Source of the DNA: WQXF01 sp031553615
GTDB lineage: Bacteria; Bacillota; Clostridia; Christensenellales; Aristaeellaceae
Assembly (NCBI GenBank): GCA_031553615.1
Contig: JAVBLJ010000009.1
Coordinates: forward strand, 1-64,000
Direction of reading: 5' to 3'
DNA: 64,000 nucleotides
Below the pieces are notes generated by a model. The model was not told the origin of the DNA. It was given only the letters and a program-made list of their open reading frames with translations, and searched no databases. How positions within the stretch are numbered: the stretch's first letter is position 1; every line of letters begins with the position of its first letter. The position numbers and the translations under genes are program-made. Positions 1-12,509 of this stretch are shown here, one piece after another.

Positions 1-150
1 ATAGACACTGGGCTGGCGAGCACTCCCATGTTTTGGCATGGAATTGCCGCAGCCTGTAGTGATACACTGGACACACAGCACACACAGGCGGGGGTGACAC
101 CGTGCTTTTATTTCTGCTGTGGAGCTTGAGGTGCTGCGGGAGGATGAGGT

Positions 151-176
151 GGGGGGAGAGGGGATGGGGGCGGGGG
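151..176 (+). other. G-quadruplex-type motif
   Basis: Four G runs of 6, 4, 5 and 5 bases are separated by only 3, 2 and 1 bases, which fits the classical G-quadruplex pattern. It sits in a purine-rich tract downstream of the tRNA gene. Folding and function are inferred. Confidence 0.5.
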
Positions 177-260
177 AGTAGGGTAAAATGTTTCCCATTA
201 CATTTCCCATTGTTAATGTGTGTTATTGTGCGTTAAAACGGTGCAATCGCTTATACAAAC

Positions 261-303
261 AAAACCGCCCAGCGGCCAAGAATGGCTTAACTGGGCGGTT
301 TTT
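261..303. terminator. Bidirectional terminator next to tRNA-Arg
   Basis: The perfect arms AACCGCCCAG (263-272) and CTGGGCGGTT (291-300) form a 10-bp GC-rich stem. T runs follow on both strands. It lies just beyond the 3' end of the minus-strand tRNA gene and is its likely terminator. Confidence 0.85.
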
Positions 304-306
304 GGG

Positions 307-383
307 TGGCGTACCTGACAGGATTCGAACCTGCGACCTTCAGAGTCGGAGTCTGACACTCTATCCAGCTGAGCTACAGGTAC
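307..383 (-). tRNA. tRNA-Arg (anticodon CCG)
   Basis: Read on the minus strand this is a full cloverleaf: acceptor arm GTACCTG pairing with CAGGTAC, D arm with GCTCAGCTGGAT, anticodon stem TCAGA/TCTGA around loop CTCCGAC (anticodon CCG, decoding CGG), T arm GCAGG-TTCGAAT-CCTGT, and an encoded GCCA end. It serves arginine decoding at CGG codons. A terminator follows and the lhr-like gene is divergent. Confidence 0.95.
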
Positions 384-402
384 ACGCGCTTACGCGAATG
401 GT

Positions 403-431
403 AGTATACCATAGCCGAGGGGAAAAATCCA
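403..431 (-). promoter_or_regulatory. Probable tRNA-Arg promoter
   Basis: On the minus strand a near-consensus -10 box TATACT (403-408) lies about 20 bases before the tRNA. A weak -35 box TGGATT (426-431) is 17 bp upstream of it. Confidence 0.55.
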
Positions 432-455
432 TCCCCAATTATTCAGAACAAACGT

Positions 456-484
456 TTGCCAAAATGACAAAAGAACCTTATAAT
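456..484 (+). promoter_or_regulatory. Promoter of the lhr-like helicase gene
   Basis: TTGCCA (456-461), a 17-bp spacer and TATAAT (479-484) match sigma-A boxes. The start of the helicase gene is about 80 bases downstream. Confidence 0.75.
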
Positions 485-563
485 AAAGGCAAAGATTTGC
501 AAAGAATTGCATTTTGGTGCAGTACAGCCGATGTGCAGTACGGCCGATGAGGAAGGTGATCGC

Positions 564-4787
<4,224 letters not shown>

Positions 4788-4835
4788 CGGACGTGTGCTT
4801 GTGGACCATGGCGTAATACGTAGTCCAAAGAAGCG

Positions 4836-4893
4836 TTTCGTGCCCTCGGGCACGACCAAAGGACTTTGCGATCGCCCTTTGGAAACCTTCGCA
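4836..4893 (+). repeat. Dispersed palindromic repeat, copy 1 (partial)
   Basis: Two adjacent hairpins, CGTGCC/GGCACG (4839-4854) and CCAAAGG/CCTTTGG (4856-4882), end in CCTTCGCA. The block matches the right half of the copy at 39548-39709 and the reverse complement of the left half of the copy at 31548-31686. It lies between the helicase and YfhO genes and may also act as a transcript end, although it lacks a T run. Confidence 0.7.
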
Positions 4894-4952
4894 CGCCCAT
4901 TGTTACATGGTTGTAAGTAAATGATTTTGCCCAAGCGCGCGGGCGCGTTTGG

Positions 4953-4981
4953 TTGACAGCGCACGCTCCGCCGACTACAAT
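4953..4981 (+). promoter_or_regulatory. Promoter of the YfhO-type gene
   Basis: A perfect -35 box TTGACA (4953-4958), 17-bp spacer and -10 box TACAAT (4976-4981). It overlaps the most upstream possible TTG start of the downstream reading frame, which supports the later GTG start at 5052. Confidence 0.85.
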
Positions 4982-5051
4982 GGTTTCATGGCTCCGGCAT
5001 CCGTTTGGGGGAGAATCCGAAGGGGCCGCCGTGTTTGGAAGGAGAGCTTGC

Positions 5052-7475
5052 GTGCGGGAGAAGAGCATACGGAATGGGTTGAATCCACAGGGCAAGGATG
5101 CTCTGCAGGTATTCTGGATGGCGGCGCTGCTGGCAATTTGCGCGCTGGCTCCGGCGATATTTCCCTACGGAGGCCGCATGGTGACGCGCGGCGACTTCAT
5201 GGAGCAACAGATTCCCTTTATCATCGAAACCAAGCGCATGCTGGCCTCCGGCATGCCCTTCTGGGATTGGAACACCTTTCTGGGCACCAACTTCGTGGGC
5301 TCCTACGCGTTCTACACCCTCGGGAGCCCGTTCGCGTGGCTGATTCTGCCGCTGCCTGAGGCGGCGATCCCCTACGGGATTTCAGCGATGGCGGTGCTCA
5401 AGCACGCGGTGGCGGCGGTTACGGCCTTCCTGTACCTGCGGCGTTTTGTGCGCGATCCGCGCCATGCGAAGGTGGCGGCGCTGCTGTACGCGTTTTCCTC
5501 CTACAGCATCATTAATACGCAATTCTATCATTTTATGGATGTGGTGGCGGTGTTCCCGCTGCTGCTGCTCGCCCTGGAAAATGCGTTTGTGGGCAAGCGC
5601 CGCTATGGGGCCCTTGCGCTGGCTTGCGGGCTGAACGCCATGGTGAATTACTATTTCTTTGCGGGCTCGGCGCTGTTTGTGGCCATCTATACGGCGTTTC
5701 GCTTTTTCTCGCAGGATTGGCGGGAAAACCGGCGGTTCTGGCGGCTGTTCAGCGTGGTGTTCGAATGCGGGCTGGGCTGCCTGCTGGCCGCCTGGATACT
5801 CATGCCTGCCGGGTGGGCGATGATGAGCGTATCGCGCAGCGGCGCGCTCAAAACGCGCGATTTCTTCGGGCTCTTTACGTGGAGCAACAGCTTGGAACGC
5901 CTGCGCGCGATCTGGATGCCCATCGAAAGTGGCGTGGTGCACGGCTTCTATGGCGATGGTTCTAGCTGGTCGTCGGTGGCGGCCTTCCTGCCGCTTTTCG
6001 GCTGTGCGCTGGCGCTTTGGCACGCGATGGCGCGCCCCAAGCGCTGGATTCACGCGCTGCTGCTGACGCTCGTTCTCATCTCGCTGTGGCCACTGGCCAA
6101 TCGATTGTTCACCCTGGGCTCCAACCTGACGTACACGCGCTGGTGGTACGCGCTGGTGCTCATGCTTTGCATTCCTACAGGGCAGGCGTTAGAAGCGTTG
6201 CCCGAGCGCGAACACGGCGATCTGCGCCGCATGAACCTCGTGCTGGGTATCACCGCCGTGGTTTCGCTGCTGTTTGTGTTGCCTGCGCTGCTACCTTCTG
6301 ATTTTCTGCGCACGATGGGGGCCAGTTCGTTTAGCCCAGTCGCCTGGTTGGGGCGAGCGTTCCTGGCGAACAGGGCGTTTCCCGATTACGGCCAGGATGC
6401 GTTCCGCGTGCTGGGGGTGGCATTGGCGGCGCTCAACCTGCTGGGGCTCTGGCTGGTGACGCGCAAGCGCATCCTGGGCAATGCGCGGGTGCTCTATGCG
6501 GCGCTGACGGTGGCCATCGTGGCCAACTACGCGGGCTTTATCGCGGTCAACGATGCGCTGGTGCCGCTGGGCGACCGCGCCAAGTACCCCACCGGGGTCG
6601 ATTATTATGCGCAGCACCTTCTGCTGGAGGAGAAGCCCTCGTTCACCGGTACCACCTACACGCATCGCGTGGACGCGCCGCCCAAGCTGCGCAATTACGG
6701 CATGCAGATCAATCAACCATCGATCACCTCCTTCCACAGTCTGCGCTCCAGCTACCTGGATGAGTTCATGATCATCTCCGGCTTCGGGTACTATGAATCG
6801 CCCGATGCGGTGCCCTCGAATCTGGTCGATGGCGCGATCCGCACGCTACTGGGCGTGAAGTATTACTACAACTACGATGAGGCGCACTACCCGGGTGCGC
6901 CCGAGGGGTTCGTGCGCACGGGCCAGGTCGGCTCGGTGACCGTGTATGAAAACCCGCGGGCTCTGCCCCTGGGCTTTGCCTACGATTGCTATGCCACCCA
7001 GTGGGATAGTCCCGTCACCTTCGATTACCTCAGCGAGATCATGGCCCAGGGCGTGGTGCTGCGCCGCGAGGATGCCGAGGAGCTCAAGGATGTGCTGGAG
7101 CCGCTTTGGGAGCGGCCCATGATCGATTGGCGGAAGGCGGTGCTTGAGCGCGGGGCGCAGGCCTGCTACGATGTGGAGATGACTCCCGGCGGGCTAACCG
7201 CGAAGATCGATTTGGAACGCGAGAGGTTCGTGTTCTTTTCCGTGCAGTACGATAAGGGCTGGTCGGCCAAGGTAGACGGCGAGCCGGTGAAGCTCTACAA
7301 CGCTAACTTGGGCATGCTGGGGCTGCGCGTGCCTGCCGGGCAAGGCAGCGAGATTGTGCTTACCTACCGGCCGCGCGGCCTGCGTGAGGGAGCGGCGGCC
7401 AGCGTGCTGGGTGTGCTGGTGCTGGTGGGGTACTGTCTGCTGATGCGGCGGATGGAGCGCGAGAGAAGAACATAA
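5052..7475 (+). CDS. YfhO family polytopic membrane protein
   Basis: An 807-residue membrane protein with many transmembrane segments and a soluble C-terminal part ending in one more segment. It resembles the YfhO family, large proteins of the GT-C-like membrane glycosyltransferase group that in some Firmicutes glycosylate lipoteichoic acid. Supporting features are the early periplasmic loop with TRGDFMEQQIPF and FWDWNTFLGTNF and the late segment VQYDKGWSAKVDGEPV typical of the family. GTG at 5052 follows GGAAGGAG by seven bases; the in-frame TTG at 4953 is part of the promoter. It has its own promoter and no obvious partner gene. The sugar acceptor cannot be told from sequence. Confidence 0.85.
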   Translation: MREKSIRNGLNPQGKDALQVFWMAALLAICALAPAIFPYGGRMVTRGDFMEQQIPFIIETKRMLASGMPFWDWNTFLGTNFVGSYAFYTLGSPFAWLILPLPEAAIPYGISAMAVLKHAVAAVTAFLYLRRFVRDPRHAKVAALLYAFSSYSIINTQFYHFMDVVAVFPLLLLALENAFVGKRRYGALALACGLNAMVNYYFFAGSALFVAIYTAFRFFSQDWRENRRFWRLFSVVFECGLGCLLAAWILMPAGWAMMSVSRSGALKTRDFFGLFTWSNSLERLRAIWMPIESGVVHGFYGDGSSWSSVAAFLPLFGCALALWHAMARPKRWIHALLLTLVLISLWPLANRLFTLGSNLTYTRWWYALVLMLCIPTGQALEALPEREHGDLRRMNLVLGITAVVSLLFVLPALLPSDFLRTMGASSFSPVAWLGRAFLANRAFPDYGQDAFRVLGVALAALNLLGLWLVTRKRILGNARVLYAALTVAIVANYAGFIAVNDALVPLGDRAKYPTGVDYYAQHLLLEEKPSFTGTTYTHRVDAPPKLRNYGMQINQPSITSFHSLRSSYLDEFMIISGFGYYESPDAVPSNLVDGAIRTLLGVKYYYNYDEAHYPGAPEGFVRTGQVGSVTVYENPRALPLGFAYDCYATQWDSPVTFDYLSEIMAQGVVLRREDAEELKDVLEPLWERPMIDWRKAVLERGAQACYDVEMTPGGLTAKIDLERERFVFFSVQYDKGWSAKVDGEPVKLYNANLGMLGLRVPAGQGSEIVLTYRPRGLREGAAASVLGVLVLVGYCLLMRRMERERRT

Positions 7476-7495
7476 ATATTATGAATCATATTTAT
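7472..7495. promoter_or_regulatory. AT-rich palindrome before the DUF5058 operon
   Basis: ATAAATAT (7472-7479) and ATATTTAT (7488-7495) are perfect inverted arms, 17 bases before the next start codon and in a strongly AT-rich spot. It could be an operator. I see no good promoter, so read-through from the YfhO gene is possible. Confidence 0.35.
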
Positions 7496-7511
7496 AAATG
7501 GAGGGGATTCT

Positions 7512-8225
7512 GTGGAAGGTTATCTTGCGCAGGCAAACAGCGGTTTTCTCTACCTGTTGGCGGTGATCGTGGTGGCGTTTATTCTGGTGCTGTCGGTGGT
7601 ATTCCTGCTGCGCGCATACCGGCGCGGCATCGCTATTGGCATGGATCGCGCAGTGTTGCGCAAGGCGATCACCTCGAGCGCGGCGTTCACCGTGGTGCCC
7701 TCCATCGGCATTTTGCTGGGCGTGATTGCGCTATCGGGCTCGCTGGGTGTGCCTATTCCGTGGATTCGATTGAGCGTGATCGGCGCGCTGCACTACGAAA
7801 CCATGGCCGCCGACGTGGCCGCAAAGGCCATGGGCTTGACCGCGCTGGCCGCCGATCAGATGAGCATCAAGGCCCTGATTACCATGTCGATGGTGATGAC
7901 CGTCGGCATTGTTTGGGGTGCGGTGTTCTGCATATTCGGCCTCAAGCGCTACGAGCGCGCGCTGGGCAGCGTATCACGGAAGAGCGACCGCTGGGGCGCG
8001 CTGATGTTTGCGGCTATGTTCATCGGCCTAGTCAGCGCTTACGTGGCGACCTCGGTCTCCGCGCTGCGCGCCGCCAACTATACGCCTCTGGTGGTCATGC
8101 TGGCTTCGGCGGCGGCCATGGCGGGCTTCCAGTGGCTGATCGACCGCAAGGGGCAGCGTTGGCTGGAAAGCTTTGCGCTTTCCTTCGCGATGCTCATCGG
8201 CATGGCGGCAGCGGTGCTGGTGTAA
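7512..8225 (+). CDS. DUF5058 family membrane protein
   Basis: A 237-residue integral membrane protein with about six hydrophobic segments, including an N-terminal one after MEGYLAQANSG. The overall pattern resembles DUF5058, a family of unknown function common in Clostridia. The central HYETMAADVAAKAMG stretch, polar residues between membrane segments, could form part of a transport path (inference). The GTG start at 7512 follows GGAGGGG. It is the first gene of a four-gene operon with a secreted HExxH protein, a second membrane protein and an M20 peptidase. That setting suggests peptide handling, but no substrate is known. Confidence 0.75.
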   Translation: MEGYLAQANSGFLYLLAVIVVAFILVLSVVFLLRAYRRGIAIGMDRAVLRKAITSSAAFTVVPSIGILLGVIALSGSLGVPIPWIRLSVIGALHYETMAADVAAKAMGLTALAADQMSIKALITMSMVMTVGIVWGAVFCIFGLKRYERALGSVSRKSDRWGALMFAAMFIGLVSAYVATSVSALRAANYTPLVVMLASAAAMAGFQWLIDRKGQRWLESFALSFAMLIGMAAAVLV

Positions 8226-8238
8226 GGGGGGAAAGCAA

Positions 8239-9462
8239 ATGAAACGCTTAATCTCGAGGCTGATGCCCTTGCTGCTGGCGGTGTTGCTGGCTTTCCCGAC
8301 GTGTGCCTTGGCTACCGATGCGCCGGAGACCTACAGTTTTCGTGATTACTTGATTTCCCAGGAGCCGGTGACGATCGATAACGACCGCTTTTCTATGACC
8401 ATCCCGGCGGGTGTGCCCTACCATAAGGATGCCGAACGACACATGCTTGAGTACATGGAATGGGTGGAAGAGGCCACCGGACTTTCCTTTTATCCCGAAG
8501 ATGCGATTTTTGAAAAGGTGCAGATCACGCTAGATCAGGGCACGCCCTTTGGCGGCGATTTTGGTATTAATTTAGAACCCATGGATATGCTTCGCTATCC
8601 GGATTCGGGCTTTGCCCAGCTGCACGAGCTCACGCATACACTGCAGTACCGCCTGGTTTCAGTCGATTGCCAGCCCTTCATCGAGGGCATAGCCATCGTG
8701 GCTTGCGCTCGCGCGGCAGGAGCCCACGGGCTGGAGTATTTGGCATACTACATCGCATCGTCGAACTACGCGGTATTGCAGGCATTTGAGCGTGAAATGT
8801 TGGCTTCCGGAGATATGGAGGAGTACTTTCGCTCCACGGGCGAGGGCTGGGAAGCGTACCTGATCGGCTTCCGGTTCGATACGTACTTAGAGGCAGCGTT
8901 CGGCGAAAGCATATTGACCGATATTCTGCGCAACTACCGCAAAGACCTGCAGGACAAAGAGGGTACGCGCGACTGCTTTGTCGATAGCCTAATTGCCACC
9001 ACGTCGCCCACTGTGTTTACCGATTTTCAGGCGTGGTATAGAGAGAATGCGGGCCGTTTTGAGGAAAAAAGCTTTGCGGGGGAGAACACCGATACGGCAT
9101 TTTTTATGCCGTTTCTGCGCGATGGTTTTCGGTTTTTCGAGTCCCGAACGCTGTGCATGAAGGAACGACTCACCCTGGATTTCCACGATTCCCATGCTTA
9201 TGCGCAGTTCATGGGGTGTGAGGTGTGGGGCATCGCCGGATCGCTGTGGTCGGAAAAGGATGTAACCATCGAAGTGTTTGATCAGCGAGGCGAGCTGCTG
9301 GATGCCTTCAAGCTGGTCGGCGGTGATACAAGCGAGTTGCGGTACGCCGACGCAGACCTGATCGTGCTTACAGGCGAGGACGGAACGGTGCGTTTCCAGC
9401 CGGACATCGAGATTTACTCCCCCAAGGCGAAGGAGAAAGAGCAAAAGCCGACGGGGGAATGA
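8239..9462 (+). CDS. Secreted putative zinc metallopeptidase (HELTH motif)
   Basis: A 407-residue exported protein: a signal peptide (KR, then a leucine-rich core to about residue 26) precedes a soluble domain. The motif HELTH at about residues 129-133 fits the zinc-peptidase signature HExxH, and Glu149 in FIEGIA, 15 residues later, is a plausible third zinc ligand as in gluzincins. I do not recognise the family. The ATG at 8239 follows GGGGGGAAAG; longer in-frame starts overlap the previous gene without a ribosome site. It lies between two membrane-protein genes and upstream of an M20 peptidase, so extracellular protein or peptide degradation is the simplest idea. Peptidase activity is inferred from the motif only. 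Confidence 0.65.
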   Translation: MKRLISRLMPLLLAVLLAFPTCALATDAPETYSFRDYLISQEPVTIDNDRFSMTIPAGVPYHKDAERHMLEYMEWVEEATGLSFYPEDAIFEKVQITLDQGTPFGGDFGINLEPMDMLRYPDSGFAQLHELTHTLQYRLVSVDCQPFIEGIAIVACARAAGAHGLEYLAYYIASSNYAVLQAFEREMLASGDMEEYFRSTGEGWEAYLIGFRFDTYLEAAFGESILTDILRNYRKDLQDKEGTRDCFVDSLIATTSPTVFTDFQAWYRENAGRFEEKSFAGENTDTAFFMPFLRDGFRFFESRTLCMKERLTLDFHDSHAYAQFMGCEVWGIAGSLWSEKDVTIEVFDQRGELLDAFKLVGGDTSELRYADADLIVLTGEDGTVRFQPDIEIYSPKAKEKEQKPTGE

Positions 9463-9513
9463 TGAGTCGTCTTTTGGTGATGCGATCATAGCATAGATGA
9501 ATGGAGAATGATG

Positions 9514-10215
9514 ATGCGAAACAAAGCAAACGCCGTTAAACCCGAGAACCGGCGGTATGAGTTTACGGATTTCCAGAACCGCACGCACTTGATGGGCCGC
9601 ATTTGGTCGGCGGCGGCCATCCTGCTGTTGTGCGCCGTGCCGGTGCTCATGATGCTGTACTTTCACGAGAGCGCGGATAGCCGCGGGCTGGTGCAGGGCG
9701 CGCTGTCGATTTGCCTTATTTTCCTGCCCTCCAGTGTGGTGGAGGTGTTTACCTACGCGCCGATGATGGGCTCGGGCGCGACCTATCTAGCCTTCCTAAC
9801 GGGGAACCTAGTCAACCTGAAGGTACCATGCGCGGCCAACGCGCGCGACATCGCTGGAACGCAGCACGGCACCGAGGAGAATGAGGTGGTTTCCACCATT
9901 TCGGTGGCGGTTTCCACGCTGGTAACCACGCTGGTCATCGCGCTGGGCGTGCTGCTCATCGTGCCGCTGACCCCGGTAATCACCTCGCCCAGGCTGGCTC
10001 CCGCTTTCGCATCGGTGGTACCCGCGCTGTTTGGCGCGCTGGCCTACAAGCATTTCTCGAAGCACCTCAAGCTGACGGTGGTGCCGCTGCTGGTAATGCT
10101 GACGCTTTGCCTGCTCGTGCCCTCGCTGGCCAACCAGGTGGCGTTTCTGGTGCCGATTGCGGCGGTGCTCTCCATCGCGGCGGCCTACGTGATGTACAGG
10201 AAAGGCATGGTGTGA
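9514..10215 (+). CDS. Hypothetical membrane protein of the DUF5058 operon
   Basis: About 233 residues with a short charged N-terminus and roughly six transmembrane segments. A polar loop between segments contains MGSGATYLAFLTGNL and CAANARD, which look conserved rather than random. I cannot name the family. Three ATGs (9508, 9511, 9514) are in frame; GGAGA at 9503-9507 best fits the last. The M20 peptidase gene begins two bases after the stop, so the two are co-translated or nearly so. Together with DUF5058 it could form a two-subunit transporter, which is inference from gene order only. Confidence 0.7.
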   Translation: MRNKANAVKPENRRYEFTDFQNRTHLMGRIWSAAAILLLCAVPVLMMLYFHESADSRGLVQGALSICLIFLPSSVVEVFTYAPMMGSGATYLAFLTGNLVNLKVPCAANARDIAGTQHGTEENEVVSTISVAVSTLVTTLVIALGVLLIVPLTPVITSPRLAPAFASVVPALFGALAYKHFSKHLKLTVVPLLVMLTLCLLVPSLANQVAFLVPIAAVLSIAAAYVMYRKGMV

Positions 10216-10216
10216 C

Positions 10217-11581
10217 ATGACGGGGATCGAGGTTGCGGTGGCGGGCGATGTTTCGGGGCCGGTAATTCCGCAGAGCGTGCGGCGCTTGCAAAGGATGCTG
10301 CAGTTCGAGACCGTCTCGCGGCGCGGCGATGCGCAGACCGAAAAGTTTGCGGCGTTTCATGTGCTGCTGCAAGAGCTATATCCTGCTGTGTTTTCCGTGC
10401 TGCAAGGGGAACACATCGGAACGGCGCTGCTGATGCGCTGGCCCGGTACAGACGCCTCCCGCCCTGGTGCGCTGCTGATGGCGCACAGCGACGTGGTGGA
10501 GGCGAGCGACGGATGGCGGCATCCTCCGTTTGCGGGGGAGATCGCCGAGGGCTTTCTTTGGGGGCGGGGCGCGCTGGACAACAAGCATTGCCTCTGCGGT
10601 CTATTGGAGGCGGCGGAGGCGCTGATCGCCGAGGGTTTTGCGCCCGCATGCGATCTGTACCTGCTGACCACCTGCAACGAGGAAATCATGGGGGAGGACG
10701 CGGCGCTGGTGGCGGAAACGCTGCGGGCGCGGGACGTTCGGCTCTCCCTGGTGCTGGATGAGGGCGGCGCGATGGTCGAAAAGCCGCTGCCCGGCCTGGA
10801 CGGCTGGTTTGCCATGGTGGGCCTGATGGAGAAGGGCAGCGGCAACCTGCGCTTTACCGCCCGATCAACGGGCGGGCATTCCAGCACGCCGGGCAGGGGG
10901 ACGCCGATTCCCCGGCTGGCCGCATTCGTGAATCGGGTAGAGCGCAAGCCGCCCTTCCCGTGCAAGATCACCGAGCCGGTGCGCTCGCTGTTTCGTGCCG
11001 CTGCGCCGCACATGGCCATGCCATACCGGTTGCTGTTCGGGCATCTCAAACTTTTTGGCCCGCTGTTGGCCCGGGTGATGCCCCTGGTCAGCAACGAGGG
11101 CAATGCCCTGCTGCGCACCACGGTGGCGTTCACCATGGCGCGCGGAAGCGATGGCCCCAACGTGATTCCGCAGCAGGCCTCGGTGGTCGCGAATCTACGC
11201 TTCCACCTGCACCAGAACATGGAGCGCTCGCTGGCGCACATGCGCGCCTTGGCCAATCGCTATGGGCTGGAGATGGAGCTGATGGATGGGCACGATTGCT
11301 CGGCGGCGGCCTCGGCGGACGATCCGGCATACAAGCGGGTCCAGGCCGTGATCGAGGCCAGCTTTCCCGGGGTGCGGGTGCTGCCCTACGTGATGCTCGG
11401 CGCCTCCGATTCGCGCCATTTCTGCGAACTGTGCGATTGCGTGCTCCGGTTTGCGCCTTTCCGCATGACGAAGGAGCTGCTGGCCACGGTGCATGGGGTC
11501 GACGAGCGCATCCCGCTGGAGGCGATGCCCCAGGCCGCGGATTTCTATGCGCGGATGATGCGGGAGGCCGCGAAACGCTAG
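10217..11581 (+). CDS. M20 family metallopeptidase
   Basis: A 454-residue cytoplasmic di-zinc peptidase of the M20 group (dipeptidase, carboxypeptidase or acylamino-acid hydrolase). Metal-site motifs are visible in order: AHSDVV, GRGALDNK, the catalytic pair in CNEEIMGED, LDEGG, and a late histidine in HGVDERI. A dimerisation domain lies between, starting near ARSTGGHSS. Length is normal for the family. The ATG overlaps the intercistronic gap of two bases after the upstream membrane-protein gene. It is the last gene of the operon, followed by an intrinsic terminator. It probably cleaves imported peptides or N-acyl amino acids; the substrate is unknown. Confidence 0.9.
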   Translation: MTGIEVAVAGDVSGPVIPQSVRRLQRMLQFETVSRRGDAQTEKFAAFHVLLQELYPAVFSVLQGEHIGTALLMRWPGTDASRPGALLMAHSDVVEASDGWRHPPFAGEIAEGFLWGRGALDNKHCLCGLLEAAEALIAEGFAPACDLYLLTTCNEEIMGEDAALVAETLRARDVRLSLVLDEGGAMVEKPLPGLDGWFAMVGLMEKGSGNLRFTARSTGGHSSTPGRGTPIPRLAAFVNRVERKPPFPCKITEPVRSLFRAAAPHMAMPYRLLFGHLKLFGPLLARVMPLVSNEGNALLRTTVAFTMARGSDGPNVIPQQASVVANLRFHLHQNMERSLAHMRALANRYGLEMELMDGHDCSAAASADDPAYKRVQAVIEASFPGVRVLPYVMLGASDSRHFCELCDCVLRFAPFRMTKELLATVHGVDERIPLEAMPQAADFYARMMREAAKR

Positions 11582-11617
11582 GGGCAGTTTGCAGGAATTC
11601 CTGCCTTCGTGTGCTCA

Positions 11618-11644
11618 AAAGCCTGTTTTTTGCAGGCTTTTTTG
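11618..11644 (+). terminator. Terminator of the M20 peptidase operon
   Basis: AAAGCCTG (11618-11625) pairs with CAGGCTTT (11633-11640), and a T run follows. It ends the DUF5058-M20 operon. Confidence 0.8.
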
Positions 11645-11691
11645 CTGCACTTTTGTATTTGCGATGTTTTGGTGTGCTGCGCGAAAACCCA

Positions 11692-11720
11692 TTGACAAAG
11701 TCAGTCGCGAGCGATATACT
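11692..11720 (+). promoter_or_regulatory. Promoter of the TetR-efflux operon
   Basis: Perfect -35 TTGACA (11692-11697), exactly 17 bp, and -10 TATACT (11715-11720). The palindromic operator lies just downstream, where a bound repressor would block transcription. Confidence 0.9.
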
Positions 11721-11732
11721 GATTGAGCCAAG

Positions 11733-11760
11733 TCAGTGATTGACATAAGTCAATGACTGA
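11733..11760. promoter_or_regulatory. Palindromic operator, probable TetR site
   Basis: Arms TCAGTGATTGAC and GTCAATGACTGA are inverted with one mismatch around a 4-bp centre. The site sits 12 bases after the -10 box and about 70 bases before the TetR gene. A single copy of the half-site core AGTCAGT also occurs inside the promoter spacer. Autoregulation by the adjacent TetR protein is the natural inference. Confidence 0.75.
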
Positions 11761-11832
11761 GCGGTCAAGAACCGAACGAGTTTTGTTTTATTGCATTTAT
11801 AGACTTGCCCACAGGATGAGGGAGGAGAAAGC

Positions 11833-12444
11833 ATGCCAAGAATCAGCAAGGCGCCGGAGGAACGGCGTCAGGAGCTGATCGATGCCGCCATGGAGCTCTT
11901 TTGGTCGCAAGGATTCGAGCACACCATGATCAGCGATATCGTTAAAAAGGTCGGGGTCGCGCAGGGGTTGTTCTACTACTACTTCGAATCCAAGCAGGAC
12001 ATCTTTATGGCCACCATCGATCAGTTTATCCAGGTGCACATTGAGGAGCTGGCCGTGCTGCTGCGGGACACCACCCGCTCGCCCCTGGCGCGCATGCACA
12101 ACGTGGTGACCGCGCTCAACGAGTTTCTGCAAAAGGTGGATTTCATTAGTGCAAACCGCTTCAAGACGGGCATCAGCATGGAGATGCAATCGCGGGTGCA
12201 CATGCACGTGATGGAAATGCTGGAGCCGTTTCTGACGCAGGCATTGACCGAAGGACACGAGAAGGGCGTGCTGGATGCGCCTTATCCTGCGCATATCGCT
12301 CGCTTTATTCTTGCCGGATTCGTGGGAGTAGAAAGCTGGCCCGGAGCGCCGCGGGCCAAGGAAATGATGGAGCTGGTGCTCCGGTTGGTGGAGCGCTTGC
12401 TGAACCTGCCAACCGGCGCATTGGAAAGCGACCCTGCCCTTTGA
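11833..12444 (+). CDS. TetR/AcrR family transcriptional regulator
   Basis: A 203-residue one-component regulator. The N-terminal helix-turn-helix spans about residues 8-50 (RQELIDAAMELFWSQGF, then VGVAQGLFYYYFESK, the usual TetR recognition helix region). The C-terminal part is an alpha-helical ligand-binding domain with no recognisable ligand. The start follows a GGGAGGAG ribosome site. It heads an operon with an ABC ATPase, an FtsX-type permease and an adaptor, and it most likely represses that operon through the palindrome at 11733-11760 until an effluxed compound binds. Confidence 0.92.
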   Translation: MPRISKAPEERRQELIDAAMELFWSQGFEHTMISDIVKKVGVAQGLFYYYFESKQDIFMATIDQFIQVHIEELAVLLRDTTRSPLARMHNVVTALNEFLQKVDFISANRFKTGISMEMQSRVHMHVMEMLEPFLTQALTEGHEKGVLDAPYPAHIARFILAGFVGVESWPGAPRAKEMMELVLRLVERLLNLPTGALESDPAL

Positions 12445-12509
12445 TTAGCTCGTGCGGGAACGGGGCGCAATTTTGATGGAGCCTATTGATGGACCCTAGG
12501 AGGAAAACC

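Larger units (their letters stand above)
1..306. other. Left edge, no gene recognised
   Basis: No coding region can be supported here. One plus-strand frame is open from base 1 to the stop near base 129, but it lacks a start and resembles nothing I know. The second half is very purine-rich and holds the G-run motif listed separately. A terminator lies at its right end. Confidence 0.5.

Noticed and set aside
4953..5051. N-terminal extension of the YfhO-type protein from TTG 4953
   Set aside because: The codon is part of a perfect -35 box, and GTG 5052 has a far better ribosome site.
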